A stretch of DNA of 64,000 bases, from assembly GCA_044223975.1 (NCBI GenBank), contig JBGALI010000018.1:1-64000 (forward strand), read 5' to 3'. This document shows positions 46,418 to 55,831 of the stretch, in pieces; position 1 is the first letter of the stretch; each line of letters opens with the position of its first letter. A program made the position numbers and the translations under genes. The stretch is from CAZCPB01 sp044223975. Its GTDB lineage: Bacteria; Planctomycetota; Phycisphaerae; Phycisphaerales; UBA1924. Under the pieces are notes generated by a model. It was given only the letters and a program-made list of their open reading frames with translations, was not told where the DNA came from and did not search any database.

Positions 46418-47200
46418 TCAGACCGGGGGTGGGCTCGGCTCGCCCTCGATCTGGCCCAGGAACCTCAGCAGCCCGTCGAGGATCGTGAGCGGGTGCGGCG
46501 GGCAGCCGGGGATGAACAGGTCGACGGGCAGGCAGCCCGCAACACCGTTGTGAGCCTCGGCGTGGTCGATGAACGGGCCCCCGGAGATGGCGCACGCCCC
46601 CACCGCGATCACGATCTTCGGCGGCGTCAGCGCGTCGTAGGTCTTCTGCAACGCCAGGCGCATGTTCTCCGTCACGCACCCTGTCACGAGCAGCCCGTCC
46701 GCGTGACGCGGCGAGGCCACAAACTGAATCCCGAAGCGGCCCAGGTCCCACCCCACCGTGCCCAGCACGTTGACGTCAAGCTCGCACCCGTTGCACCCGC
46801 CCGCCGAAACCTGCCGCAGCTTCAGCGACCGCCCGAAAAGCCGGCGCGTCGATCCCTGCAGCCCCCGCGCCAACCGCAGCACGTTGTCATCCATGACCAG
46901 GTCCTGGCGCGTGTCGGTCGCCAGGCGGTAGTCCCGCGAAAACCCGATCGCGCCCGTGGGGCAGGCGCGGAGACAGTCGGTGCAGAACAGGCAGCGCCCA
47001 AGGTCGATCATCGCCTTGCCGTTGATCGTGATAGCGTGCGTCGGGCACGCCTCCTCGCACGCGCGGCAGTCAGGCTCGCACTTGGCGCGATCCACGGTCG
47101 GTCGTCCGCGGAATCGCTCCGGAAGCTCCGGCGGCGGCCCCGCGGGGTAGCTCATCGTCCTGTGGCCCTGGCGGAACCGAGCGAGGAGGACGTTGATCAC
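46418..47200 (-). CDS. Fused HyfH-like ferredoxin and HyfI/NuoB-like subunit
   Basis: A 260-residue protein. Two 4Fe-4S sites are in the first half (CRACEEACP with a preceding Cys, and CLFCTDCLRACP). The second half has the NuoB/HycG cysteines (GGCNGCELDV, TGCVTEN, GCPPHP) that hold the N2-like cluster. The GTG at 47200 has GGAG upstream. It probably passes electrons within the membrane complex. It is the last gene of the 46.4-54.6 kb operon. Confidence 0.9.
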   Translation of the reverse strand: MINVLLARFRQGHRTMSYPAGPPPELPERFRGRPTVDRAKCEPDCRACEEACPTHAITINGKAMIDLGRCLFCTDCLRACPTGAIGFSRDYRLATDTRQDLVMDDNVLRLARGLQGSTRRLFGRSLKLRQVSAGGCNGCELDVNVLGTVGWDLGRFGIQFVASPRHADGLLVTGCVTENMRLALQKTYDALTPPKIVIAVGACAISGGPFIDHAEAHNGVAGCLPVDLFIPGCPPHPLTILDGLLRFLGQIEGEPSPPPV

Positions 47201-47261
47201 TGGTGGTGCTCCGGCGTGTAAACGTGCAAGGGATGTTCTCCAGAGCGGGCGGTGTCCACGG

Positions 47262-48794
47262 CTACAGGTCGTGCCCCGAGTACGAAAGATTGAAGCTCTT
47301 GTTGCACAGCGGGAAATCCGAGATCTGTTGGCCGCGGAGCGCAATCGCCAGCCCGAACCAGTTGTGGAACGACGGGTCGACGACCTTGTAGCGTTCGAAC
47401 CTGCCGTCGGCGCCTGTGATCGCCACGTGGCAGATCTCGCCGCGCCACCCCTCGACCAGCGACACCACCACGTGGCTCGGCGCCAGGGCGCGGGGCGCCG
47501 CGATCGCAATCGGGCTCTCCGGAATGGTCCGGAGTTGCTCCCCGATGAACCGGATCGACTGCTGCACCTCGAGCCACCGCACGTACGCCCGCGCGAACAC
47601 ATCGCCCGTGTTCCACGTCGACATGGGCACGTGGCTGAACTGAAAGATCCCCGAGGGGAAGTCGTGCCGCACATCGCGCCCGATGCCGCACGCCCGCGCC
47701 GCCGGCCCGACCAGGCCGATCTCCTCCGCGACCGCGCGGGACACGTGCCCCGTGTCCTCCAAACGCCCCATCACCGACGACGATTCCCACAGCAGGTTCA
47801 CGGCCGACGCGGTGTCGCGCTCGGCGTCGGCCAGCCGCCCCGAGAGCGCGGCCGCCAGCGCCGGCTCCACATCAAAGAGCACGCCCCCCGGACGCACCAG
47901 GTCGCGCCCGAACCGACTCCCGCACAGCGCCGCGGTCATGTTCAGGTAGTCGCCGCGGATCCGCCCGCAAAAGGCGGCCGTCGGAAGATACCCGATGTCC
48001 CCCGCCAGCGCCCCCAGGTCGCCGACGTGGTTCGCCAGGCGCTCAAGCTCGAGCGCCATGCCGCGGATCGCCTGCGCCCGCGGCGGAGCGTGAGCCCCGG
48101 CCAGCGCCTCGACGATGTGGCAGTACGCGGTCGTGTGCCCCACCGTCGTGTCCCCGGCGAGGGTCTCCATGTAGTGCACCGTCCGTGCGTCCGGACCGCC
48201 CCCGAGTCGGCGCTCGATGCCGCGATGCTGGTACCCCAGCGAGATCTCCAGGTGAAGCACTTCTTCGCCATGACACTGGAACCGGAAGTGGCCGGGCTCG
48301 ATGATCCCGGCGTGCACCGGCCCCACCGCGACTTCGTGCACCTCCTCGCCCTCCACGCGGAAGTAGTCCGTGACGCCGATCATCGGCGGTCGTCCGTCCG
48401 CGGATGCCCACGGCTGCGCCCGGCCGCCGGGCTCCCCGTGGAAGCGCACCGGCTTGAGCCAGGGGTGGCCCACGGGCTCGACACCGAACTGTTCGGCGAT
48501 CTCGCGCTCGAAAAGGTGAACCTGCGGGCAGTCGGGCGTCAACGACGGGAACGGGGCCAGCGGCAGGACGGTGCTGCTGATGTGCACCGAAGCGGTCATC
48601 TCATCCAGCAGCACCGCGTACAGCCGCAGGTTGCTCTGGCCCTCGGCGCACCCGAACATCGCGCCGACCCGCAGCCCGTCGGCCACGCCCTCGACGACCA
48701 CACGCCGGAATTCGCCAAACTCCAGCCGCGGCACCGCCCCGCGCTCGACAGGCTCGGCGTTCCCGACCGTCACGACGTGCGCAGGATCAATCAC
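47262..48794 (-). CDS. HyfG/HycE-like fused 30-kDa and 49-kDa subunit lacking NiFe cysteines
   Basis: A 510-residue protein. The N-terminal third resembles NuoC (VHLFEREIAEQFGVEPVGHPWLKP). The remainder resembles NuoD/HycE (LEISLGYQHRGIERR and YMETLAGDTTVGHT). In NiFe hydrogenases two CxxC motifs coordinate the metal; here the first site is GIERRL without Cys and the C-terminal site has only DFPLCNKSF, so the active-site ligands are missing. It is therefore an Ehr-type or complex-I-like subunit and not a hydrogenase. Its stop precedes the next gene by 61 nt and its start overlaps the HyfF gene (ATGA). Confidence 0.88.
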   Translation of the reverse strand: MIDPAHVVTVGNAEPVERGAVPRLEFGEFRRVVVEGVADGLRVGAMFGCAEGQSNLRLYAVLLDEMTASVHISSTVLPLAPFPSLTPDCPQVHLFEREIAEQFGVEPVGHPWLKPVRFHGEPGGRAQPWASADGRPPMIGVTDYFRVEGEEVHEVAVGPVHAGIIEPGHFRFQCHGEEVLHLEISLGYQHRGIERRLGGGPDARTVHYMETLAGDTTVGHTTAYCHIVEALAGAHAPPRAQAIRGMALELERLANHVGDLGALAGDIGYLPTAAFCGRIRGDYLNMTAALCGSRFGRDLVRPGGVLFDVEPALAAALSGRLADAERDTASAVNLLWESSSVMGRLEDTGHVSRAVAEEIGLVGPAARACGIGRDVRHDFPSGIFQFSHVPMSTWNTGDVFARAYVRWLEVQQSIRFIGEQLRTIPESPIAIAAPRALAPSHVVVSLVEGWRGEICHVAITGADGRFERYKVVDPSFHNWFGLAIALRGQQISDFPLCNKSFNLSYSGHDL

Positions 48795-50239
48795 GGCTGG
48801 GTCTCCGCGTACCCAAGGTACCGCACGGCCTCGTCGATCATGGCACGAAGCGGGGAGGGCACGTACACGCCCAGGACGACCGTGGCGATCATGAGCACCA
48901 TGGGCGGGAGAATCGTGAGCGGCCGGTCGTGGAACGGCGTCTGCCGTGCCCTCGTCGACGGCTCACCCTGGACCACGGCAAGCACCGTCGAGCCCATGCC
49001 CATGAAGATGATCAGCAGGAGCACGAGCATCGCCCCGCCCACGACGTAGCGCCGCTGCCCGAGTGCCGCGTTCAGGATCGAGAACTCGCTCACGAACGGC
49101 GCAAACGGCGGAGAGCCGGTGACGGCGATGAACCCGACAAGAAACAGCGCCCCCGACCACGGCAGCCGGCGCAGCGCCCCCGAGACATCGTCCGTCGACT
49201 TGCTCTCGTACGCGCGGTGAATGTTGCCCGCCGTGAGGAACACCACGCCCTTCACCACCGCGTTGTTCACCATGTGCAGGAACGCCCCGAACGCGCCCGC
49301 AGGCCCCAGGCCCAGCGCCAGGATCAGTATGCCCATCTGCTCCACGCTCGAGTACGCGAGCATGCGCTTGAAGTCGCGCTGACGCACCAGGAACGCCGCC
49401 GCGACGACCATCGAAAAGAGCCCCATCGCCACCAGGATGCGGCCGGCGAACACCGCCTCTCCCGCGGCAACGAGGATGTGAAACACCCGGACAATCGCCA
49501 GGAACGCGCAGCTGGTCATCCCCCCCGCCAGCAGCGCCCCGACCAGCCCGGGCGCCTCCCCGTACGCGTCGGGCTTCCAGCTGTGCATCGGCGCGATGCC
49601 CATCTTGGTGCCGTAGCCCACCAGCAGCAGGATGAACGCCGCGTGCAGCCACGGCTTGGAGAACTCCGGCGCGTACCGCACGAGGTCCTCGAACAGCAGC
49701 GAGGACGCGTGCCCGCCGACGAGCGACGAGTACCCCAGGAACAGCGAGCCCAGGAGCGCGAGCGCAATGCCCACCGAGCCCACAACGAGGTACTTCCACG
49801 TCGCCTCCAGCGACCGCCCCGTGCGGTTGAAGTACAAGAGCGGTGCGCTGGACAGCGTGCTGGTCTCGATCGCGACCCACATGAGCCCGAGGTGGTGGGC
49901 CCATGCGATGAAGCTCATCATCCCCAGGAACGCCAGCAGGCACCCGCAGAAGACGCGATTCGGGCGGTCGGCACGGAGCCGCAGGTACCCCAGCGCGTAG
50001 AACGAGCAGGCCGTGAACAGCACGCTCACCAGCAGCAGCACGATCCTCCCGGGCGGGTCGAGTTCGAGCCACGCCACCCGTCCTGCGGTCGCGTTGCCCG
50101 CCAGAGCCGTGATCGTGATCGCGAGGTGAGCCACACCGAACACGGGCAGGAGCAGAGGCCGCCGGGCGTTGGACCGGACCAGGAACGCCAGGGCCGCGCC
50201 AAGCAGAGGAATGATGATGGAGACCAGGCCCATGGTCAT
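48791..50239 (-). CDS. HyfF-like antiporter-type membrane subunit
   Basis: A 482-residue Mrp/NuoN-like proton-translocating subunit with 13-14 helices and the conserved SFIAWAHHLGLMWVAIETSTLS, KMGIAPMHSWKPDAYGEAP and KRMLAYSSVEQMG blocks. It overlaps both neighbours by ATGA and is translationally coupled to them. Confidence 0.92.
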   Translation of the reverse strand: MTMGLVSIIIPLLGAALAFLVRSNARRPLLLPVFGVAHLAITITALAGNATAGRVAWLELDPPGRIVLLLVSVLFTACSFYALGYLRLRADRPNRVFCGCLLAFLGMMSFIAWAHHLGLMWVAIETSTLSSAPLLYFNRTGRSLEATWKYLVVGSVGIALALLGSLFLGYSSLVGGHASSLLFEDLVRYAPEFSKPWLHAAFILLLVGYGTKMGIAPMHSWKPDAYGEAPGLVGALLAGGMTSCAFLAIVRVFHILVAAGEAVFAGRILVAMGLFSMVVAAAFLVRQRDFKRMLAYSSVEQMGILILALGLGPAGAFGAFLHMVNNAVVKGVVFLTAGNIHRAYESKSTDDVSGALRRLPWSGALFLVGFIAVTGSPPFAPFVSEFSILNAALGQRRYVVGGAMLVLLLIIFMGMGSTVLAVVQGEPSTRARQTPFHDRPLTILPPMVLMIATVVLGVYVPSPLRAMIDEAVRYLGYAETQP

Positions 50240-50874
50240 TCCTTGAGCGTGGACAGCCGCTCGGTGCTGATCGACGCAAACTCCCGGCTGATGTGGCTGA
50301 TGATGATGCCCATGACGAAGATCGCCACGAACAGGTCAAGCAGCACGCCCACCTCGACCAGGAACGGCATCGCGTCCAGGAGCAGGATGCCGAAGATGAA
50401 CACGCCGTTCTCCAGGATGAGATAGCCCAGCACCTGCGAGAGCGCCTTCACCCGAGTCGTCAGCACGATGAACCCGGCGAGGATCGTCGCAAACGACGCG
50501 GGCACCAGCAGCGCCGCGGGGCTCCCGACCGTGGGAAGCCGGCCCGCCAGCGCCAGCGAGGCGCCCGTGGCCACCGCCCCCAGCAGCAGCGACGCGCGGA
50601 ACCCGATCAAGGGCTCGATCTCGCGCCGGATCGGCAGATCCGTCATCGCCCTCATGAGCATGCGGGGGATCACCACGGCCTTGAGCGCGATCGCCCCCAC
50701 GCTCACCACGATCTCGCGCGGGCCCGCCCCGCCGTGCACCAGCAGCGGCAGGACGCCCAGCAGCACGCCCTGCCCGGCCACCGTGTAGATGATGGACCGG
50801 ATCCGGCTCGAGCCCAGCACGAAAAAGTTCAGCAGCAGCACCATGACCAGGAGCGCATCGGCGGTGGTATTCAT
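50236..50874 (-). CDS. HyfE-like membrane subunit
   Basis: A 212-residue protein. The ATG at 50874 overlaps the HyfC stop by 4 nt. It has seven or more hydrophobic helices and a NuoK-like C-terminal part (LGYLILENGVFIFG). It is a small integral subunit of the complex. Confidence 0.88.
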   Translation of the reverse strand: MNTTADALLVMVLLLNFFVLGSSRIRSIIYTVAGQGVLLGVLPLLVHGGAGPREIVVSVGAIALKAVVIPRMLMRAMTDLPIRREIEPLIGFRASLLLGAVATGASLALAGRLPTVGSPAALLVPASFATILAGFIVLTTRVKALSQVLGYLILENGVFIFGILLLDAMPFLVEVGVLLDLFVAIFVMGIIISHISREFASISTERLSTLKE

Positions 50875-51782
50875 CGCGAAGACCCCAGCAGCAGGACAAA
50901 CCCCAGCCCGGTCAGCAGGCACGCCCCCACCAGCAGGTTCGGCACGTGCAGCAGGCGCAGGCGCGCCATCACCGACTCGACCACGCCGACCAGCACCGCC
51001 ACCCCGATCACGCACCCCGCGAACGCCGGCCAGCGCAGCACGCCGAAGTCCACCGGCACCGCCACCCGGGCGATCAGCCCCGACAGCACGAACAGCTTGA
51101 CCGCCGCGCCGTACTGCACCGCGCCCAAGGCCGGCCCGCCGTGGTCCAGGACCATGACCTCGTGGATCATGGTGAGCTCCAGATGCGTGTTCGGATCGTC
51201 GAACGGGATGCGCGAATTCTCAACCAGCAGCACGATGAACAGGCCCGCCAGCACCAGCACCATGGTCGGCGCCGCCGTCACCCACGACGCCGCCAGCTGC
51301 CCGCCAAGAAGCCCGGAAAGGCTCAGCCCGCCCGTCAGCCGCGCCAGCGCCATGAGCCCCAGGAACAGCGCCGGCTCCGCGAGGCACGCGAACGTCACCT
51401 CGCGCGCCGCGCCCATCCCCTCGAACGCCGACCCGGTGTCCAGCGCCGCGATGGTCGTGAAGAACCGCCCCAACGCCAGCAGGTACGCGAACAGGATCAG
51501 GTCCCCGGTGAACCGGATCGGCGCCGGCCCGCCGCCCATCGGCACCAGCATCCCCGCCAGCACCACCGCGACCGCCGTCACCGCCGGCCCCGCCAGGAAA
51601 ACCCACGTCGTGGTCCGGCTGAGCACGGCCCCCTTGCGGAAGAGCTTCACCAGGTCAAAGTACGGCTGCAGCACCGGCGCCCCGACGCGCCCCGCGAACG
51701 CGGCCTTGGTCTTGATGATCACGCCGAGCAACAGCGGCGGCAGCGCGAGCAGCAGAACGACCTGCACCACGGTGTCGATCAT
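50871..51782 (-). CDS. HyfC/NuoH-like membrane subunit
   Basis: A 303-residue protein; the ATG at 51782 follows GGGAGG. NuoH/HycD-type blocks are RVGAPVLQPYFDLVKLFRK and ENSRIPFDDPNTHLELTMIHE. It links the peripheral arm to the pumping arm of the complex. Confidence 0.92.
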   Translation of the reverse strand: MIDTVVQVVLLLALPPLLLGVIIKTKAAFAGRVGAPVLQPYFDLVKLFRKGAVLSRTTTWVFLAGPAVTAVAVVLAGMLVPMGGGPAPIRFTGDLILFAYLLALGRFFTTIAALDTGSAFEGMGAAREVTFACLAEPALFLGLMALARLTGGLSLSGLLGGQLAASWVTAAPTMVLVLAGLFIVLLVENSRIPFDDPNTHLELTMIHEVMVLDHGGPALGAVQYGAAVKLFVLSGLIARVAVPVDFGVLRWPAFAGCVIGVAVLVGVVESVMARLRLLHVPNLLVGACLLTGLGFVLLLGSSR

Positions 51783-51879
51783 GGTGTCCGGCCTCCCGCT
51801 GCCCGGGGCCGCGTGCCTGCGCCCGGCGCCGCTCGACGCTCGGGGCGGGCAACCGGCGGTGTTGTCACGGCGTGTTCCA

Positions 51880-53862
51880 TCACAGCACGTACATCGAGAC
51901 AAACAGCACGAGCACGGTCGCGAGAATGTACAGCACGTAAACCTGGATCTGGCCCTGCTGGAGCAGCCGGGCACGCCTCATCGCGTGCGCGGCAGCGCGA
52001 ACTAGCGGCAGCACCGCCCGGTCCAGCACCCCGTCGGGAACTTCGGACCGGAAGCGCCCGAACGCGGGGAAGAGCCCCCGCACCTTCGTGCCGCGCACCC
52101 GCGGCCATAGCGCCCACGAGAACAGGCCCACCAGCGACTGGCCGAACGATGAGCCGGTGTACTGCATCCGCGGGCCCGGCGCGGCGTACCCGCAGTCCCA
52201 CGTGCCCGGGCGCGACGCCCCCGCCATCGCGCGACGCAGCATCCAGAACCCCGCGCCCGACAGGCCCAAGGCCGCAAGGCCGGTGAGCGGCAGCCAGCGC
52301 AGCGGAGAAACACTCAGGATCGGCGGCGCCTCGCTCCCCACGCCCACCCACCACGCCGCCACCGCACGGTCAATGAGCGGTGCCGCCGCAGCCGGGAAGA
52401 TCCCGATGCCGGCGCACACGACGGCGAGCACCGCCATGGGAACGAGCATCGTCCGCGGTGGTTCGTGGGAGTGGCTTGCCGCGTCGGTGCGCGCCTCCCC
52501 CAGGAACACCGCCCCGAAGAGCTTCGCAAACGCCACCGCCGCCAGCGCCCCGGCAAGGCCCAGCGCCGGGATCGCCGCCGCGGCAGCCGGCCACTGAACT
52601 TCACCTCGGCCTCCGAGCGTGCCGAACAGCCCGAGGTAGACCAGCAGCTCGCTCGCAAAGCCGTTCATCGGCGGCAGCGCGCAGATCGCGACCGCCCCGA
52701 CCAGGAACATCGCCGCCGTCCGCGGCATCCTGCGGGCAAGACCGCCGAGCTGATCGATCCGGCGCGTCCCCGTGGCGTGCACCACCGCCCCCGCGCCGAA
52801 GAACAGCAGCGGCTTGAAAAGACAGTGGTTCCACGCGTGCAGGATCGCGCCCCCCAGCCCCAGCGCCGCCCACGCGGGCTGGCCCAGCGCGCGCCCCACG
52901 AGCGCGAGCCCCAGCCCGATGGTGATGATCCCCACGTTCTCGATGCTGCTGTACGCCAGCAGACGCTTCAGATCGCTCTGGCCCACCGCGAACGCCAGCC
53001 CGACCACCGCCGACACCACGCCGAGAGCCAGAAGCGTGGCGCCCCACCACACCGGCGGCAGCGGGAGCAACCCCGTCAACCGCACCAGCCCGTAGATGCC
53101 CATCTTGAGCATCACCCCCGACAGCACCGCCGAAACGTGGCTCGGCGCGTTGGCGTGCGCCCCCGGCAACCACACGTGCAGCGGCATGAGCCCCGCCTTG
53201 AGCCCGAACGCGACCAGCGCGAGGACAAACACGGTGTTGATCATGGACGGAGAAACTCGCGCCGCGTCGATCGGGTCGAGCGCGAACGACCCCGTCACCT
53301 GCCGCATCAGCGCGAACATCGCGAACAGCGTGAGCGTGCCAACGTGCGTCGCGACAAAGTACACCCACCCGGCGCGCCTGGCCTCGGGCTTGTGATCCTC
53401 GGTGCTCACCAGGAAAAACGCCGACAGGGCCATGACCTCCCACGCGAGCAGGAACATCGCCCCATCCCGGGCCACGAGCACCAGCACCATGCCCGCGGGC
53501 ATCAGCCCGTAGAACAGCCGCAACTTCCGCCCGTTGCCCTGGTGCTCGCTCTGCTTCCAATACCCCAGCCCGTAGATCGCGCCCAGCGCGGGAACCACCA
53601 GCACCGGGAGCAGGAACACGCGGCTGATCGCGTCCACGCTCGCCGCGAATCGACCCCAAGGCAGACCCCAGGCCAACTCGAGCGCGCCGTCGCCCCCACC
53701 GCTCGGGACAATCACGCCGATCAGTCCCACGACCGCCGCCAGCACCATCACCAACGCCGCGATGCGCTCCCCCCACCCCGCCCCCCTCGGGCCCAGCAGC
53801 CCGGGGACCCCGCTCCCCGCGAGCAGGCCGGCGGCAACGAGGATGAAGGAGACGCTGGTCAT
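51880..53862 (-). CDS. HyfB-like antiporter-type membrane subunit
   Basis: A 660-residue protein, NuoL/HyfB-like, with LAWEVMALSAFFLVSTEDHK, KAGLMPLHVWLPGAHANAPSH and KRLLAYSSIENVG. The gap to HyfC is 97 nt. It follows the EIIA-like gene by 49 nt. It probably pumps H+ or Na+. Confidence 0.92.
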   Translation of the reverse strand: MTSVSFILVAAGLLAGSGVPGLLGPRGAGWGERIAALVMVLAAVVGLIGVIVPSGGGDGALELAWGLPWGRFAASVDAISRVFLLPVLVVPALGAIYGLGYWKQSEHQGNGRKLRLFYGLMPAGMVLVLVARDGAMFLLAWEVMALSAFFLVSTEDHKPEARRAGWVYFVATHVGTLTLFAMFALMRQVTGSFALDPIDAARVSPSMINTVFVLALVAFGLKAGLMPLHVWLPGAHANAPSHVSAVLSGVMLKMGIYGLVRLTGLLPLPPVWWGATLLALGVVSAVVGLAFAVGQSDLKRLLAYSSIENVGIITIGLGLALVGRALGQPAWAALGLGGAILHAWNHCLFKPLLFFGAGAVVHATGTRRIDQLGGLARRMPRTAAMFLVGAVAICALPPMNGFASELLVYLGLFGTLGGRGEVQWPAAAAAIPALGLAGALAAVAFAKLFGAVFLGEARTDAASHSHEPPRTMLVPMAVLAVVCAGIGIFPAAAAPLIDRAVAAWWVGVGSEAPPILSVSPLRWLPLTGLAALGLSGAGFWMLRRAMAGASRPGTWDCGYAAPGPRMQYTGSSFGQSLVGLFSWALWPRVRGTKVRGLFPAFGRFRSEVPDGVLDRAVLPLVRAAAHAMRRARLLQQGQIQVYVLYILATVLVLFVSMYVL

Positions 53863-53911
53863 CGCGTGACGATACCGCGCGGCAGGACGGGCATGTCATG
53901 GGGAACGGTGT

Positions 53912-54613
53912 TCACGGCCGTGCCGCACCCCCGGAACCTGGTATTTTCGATTCAATCTCTCCCATGGCCCCGAGCAAGCGGTCTGCCGGCGCCCGCGCCG
54001 CGAGCAGCTCCCGGATGCCGCGGTCCTGCAGCACAAACCCCAGGCGCGACAGGATGTGCAGGTGCGACCGGGTCGTGGGCGTGATGACCAGGAACAGCGA
54101 GTGCACCGGCCGCCCGTCCACCGCGCCGAACTCAATCGGCCGCTCCAGCAGCCCCAGCATCAGCATGGGCTTGGGCACGCGCATGACAATGGGATTGCGC
54201 ACGTGCGGGATCGCGATCCCCTCGCCGATCCCGGTCGAGCCCAGCTGCTCGCGCGCCATGATGATCTGGAGCAGGCCCTCCCGGTCCACGCCCCTGGGCA
54301 GCTTGAGGTGCCCGAGCAAGGCCGCCAGCACCGAGCGCTTGTCATCCCCCGGCACGTGCTCGACCACGCCGCCCGCACGGAGCGCCTCGACCAGATTCGG
54401 CAGCACCTCGCGGTCGCCGTTTTCAGGCTCGCGGAACAACCCCGGCGGGATCTTCATCCCCCTACCCGTCGCCCACTCGAACAGCGCCGCCGCGCTGAAG
54501 CGGTACTGCCCGTCGACCTTGGAGACCGGCAGCCCGTCCTCCTCGACCCACCGGAGAACCACCTTCTCCGCAACTCCAAACTGGGACGCGACGTCCCGGA
54601 CTCCCAGCCGCAT
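53912..54613 (-). CDS. HTH-EIIA(Ntr)-like regulator
   Basis: A 233-residue protein; the ATG at 54613 follows GAGG. It has an N-terminal MerR/excisionase-like HTH (RDVASQFGVAEKVVLRWVEEDGLP) and a C-terminal PTS EIIA(Ntr)-type domain with the phosphorylatable His in GIAIPHVRNP. It is 49 nt upstream of the HyfB gene on the same strand, so it may control or sense the energy state of the complex. Confidence 0.85.
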   Translation of the reverse strand: MRLGVRDVASQFGVAEKVVLRWVEEDGLPVSKVDGQYRFSAAALFEWATGRGMKIPPGLFREPENGDREVLPNLVEALRAGGVVEHVPGDDKRSVLAALLGHLKLPRGVDREGLLQIIMAREQLGSTGIGEGIAIPHVRNPIVMRVPKPMLMLGLLERPIEFGAVDGRPVHSLFLVITPTTRSHLHILSRLGFVLQDRGIRELLAARAPADRLLGAMGEIESKIPGSGGAARP

Positions 54614-54844
54614 GTTCGCCTCGACCACCAGTCGCGTCCCGGCCTCGTCACGCAGGGGTCTGAACGCTGGACGTTGCCCGCACTCCTACTGCCGCGGGCA
54701 TCCACAGTCGGTCGGACGCGGCGCCGATCGCGGCGTCCGGCTGATGCCAAGTCGTCCTTGACAGCGCACACTGTACGCGACGGCGTCCCCGTTGCGAACC
54801 ACGCGCCGCCGAGGGCTCCCACGGGGATATTCCCGCACGATTCG

Positions 54845-55831
54845 TCAGGATCCCGGCCGTTCGCCGCGCGCCACCAGCCGGTGCAGAACCAGGAACAGCA
54901 GCACCAGACCGCCCGCGACGATCCGCGTCCACCACGAGCTCAGGTTTCCCTGGAACGTGATGATCGTCTGGATCAGCCCCAGCACCAGCACTCCCCCCAG
55001 AGAACCGACCACCGTGCCCACCCCGCCCCGCAGCAGCGTGCCGCCGATGATGACCGACGCGATCACGTCCAGCTCGAGCCCCTTGCACGCCGCCGGGTCC
55101 CCCGACTGCTGATACAGCGAGAACACCACGCCCGCCAGCGCCGAAACCCCGCCCGCCACGGCGTACACGCGGACACGCACCCCCGCCACCGGCAGCCCCA
55201 TGAGCGCCGCCGCGCCCGCATCGTCCCCCACCGCGTACACCGCGCGCCCGAACCGGGTGTGACGCAAGGTCAGCCACGCCGCCAGCAGCGCGATCACCAG
55301 CACCACCACCGTGGCGGGGAGGGTCACCCCGCGCGGGCCCAGCGGCACATGCACCGAGAGCGCCTCGTTCAGCGTCTCGCCCACGAACGGGTGCGCGATC
55401 CCGATCGACTGCGGGTGCACCGCGAACGCCGCGCCCCGCGCCAGGAACATCCCCGCCAGCGTCACGAGGAACGGCGGCAGGTCCAGGCGCGAGATCAGCA
55501 ACCCCTGCCCCGCGCCGAACGCAACACCCGACCCCACCGCGATGGCAAACGCCGCCAGCGGGTGCACGTGAGACCTCTCGATCAGCGTCGCGACCAGCAC
55601 GCTCGTGAACGCCATCACCGAGCTCACAGACAGGTCGATCCCGCCCGACAGAATGACAAACGTCGCCCCGATCGCCGCGACACCCAGGAACGCGTTGTCC
55701 ACGAGCAGGTTGCGCACCACGCCCCACGACGCAAAGTTGGGGTACGCCGCGCCCCCGTACGCAAAGAGCGCCAGCAGCAGCGCCAGCGTCACCATCCACG
55801 GCGCCCGCGGCATGAGGCTGTGCCACTTCAT
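54845..55831 (-). CDS. Sugar ABC transporter permease (YjfF-like)
   Basis: A 328-residue BPD_transp_2 permease with the motif LSGGIDLSVSSVMAF and VIIGGTLLRGGVGTVVG. The ATG at 55831 overlaps the upstream permease stop. It forms the second membrane subunit of the transporter. Confidence 0.92.
   Translation of the reverse strand: MKWHSLMPRAPWMVTLALLLALFAYGGAAYPNFASWGVVRNLLVDNAFLGVAAIGATFVILSGGIDLSVSSVMAFTSVLVATLIERSHVHPLAAFAIAVGSGVAFGAGQGLLISRLDLPPFLVTLAGMFLARGAAFAVHPQSIGIAHPFVGETLNEALSVHVPLGPRGVTLPATVVVLVIALLAAWLTLRHTRFGRAVYAVGDDAGAAALMGLPVAGVRVRVYAVAGGVSALAGVVFSLYQQSGDPAACKGLELDVIASVIIGGTLLRGGVGTVVGSLGGVLVLGLIQTIITFQGNLSSWWTRIVAGGLVLLFLVLHRLVARGERPGS

Noticed and set aside
46418..53862. NiFe hydrogenase operon
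   Set aside because: The large subunit lacks both cysteine pairs needed for the NiFe centre, and no maturation genes are nearby.
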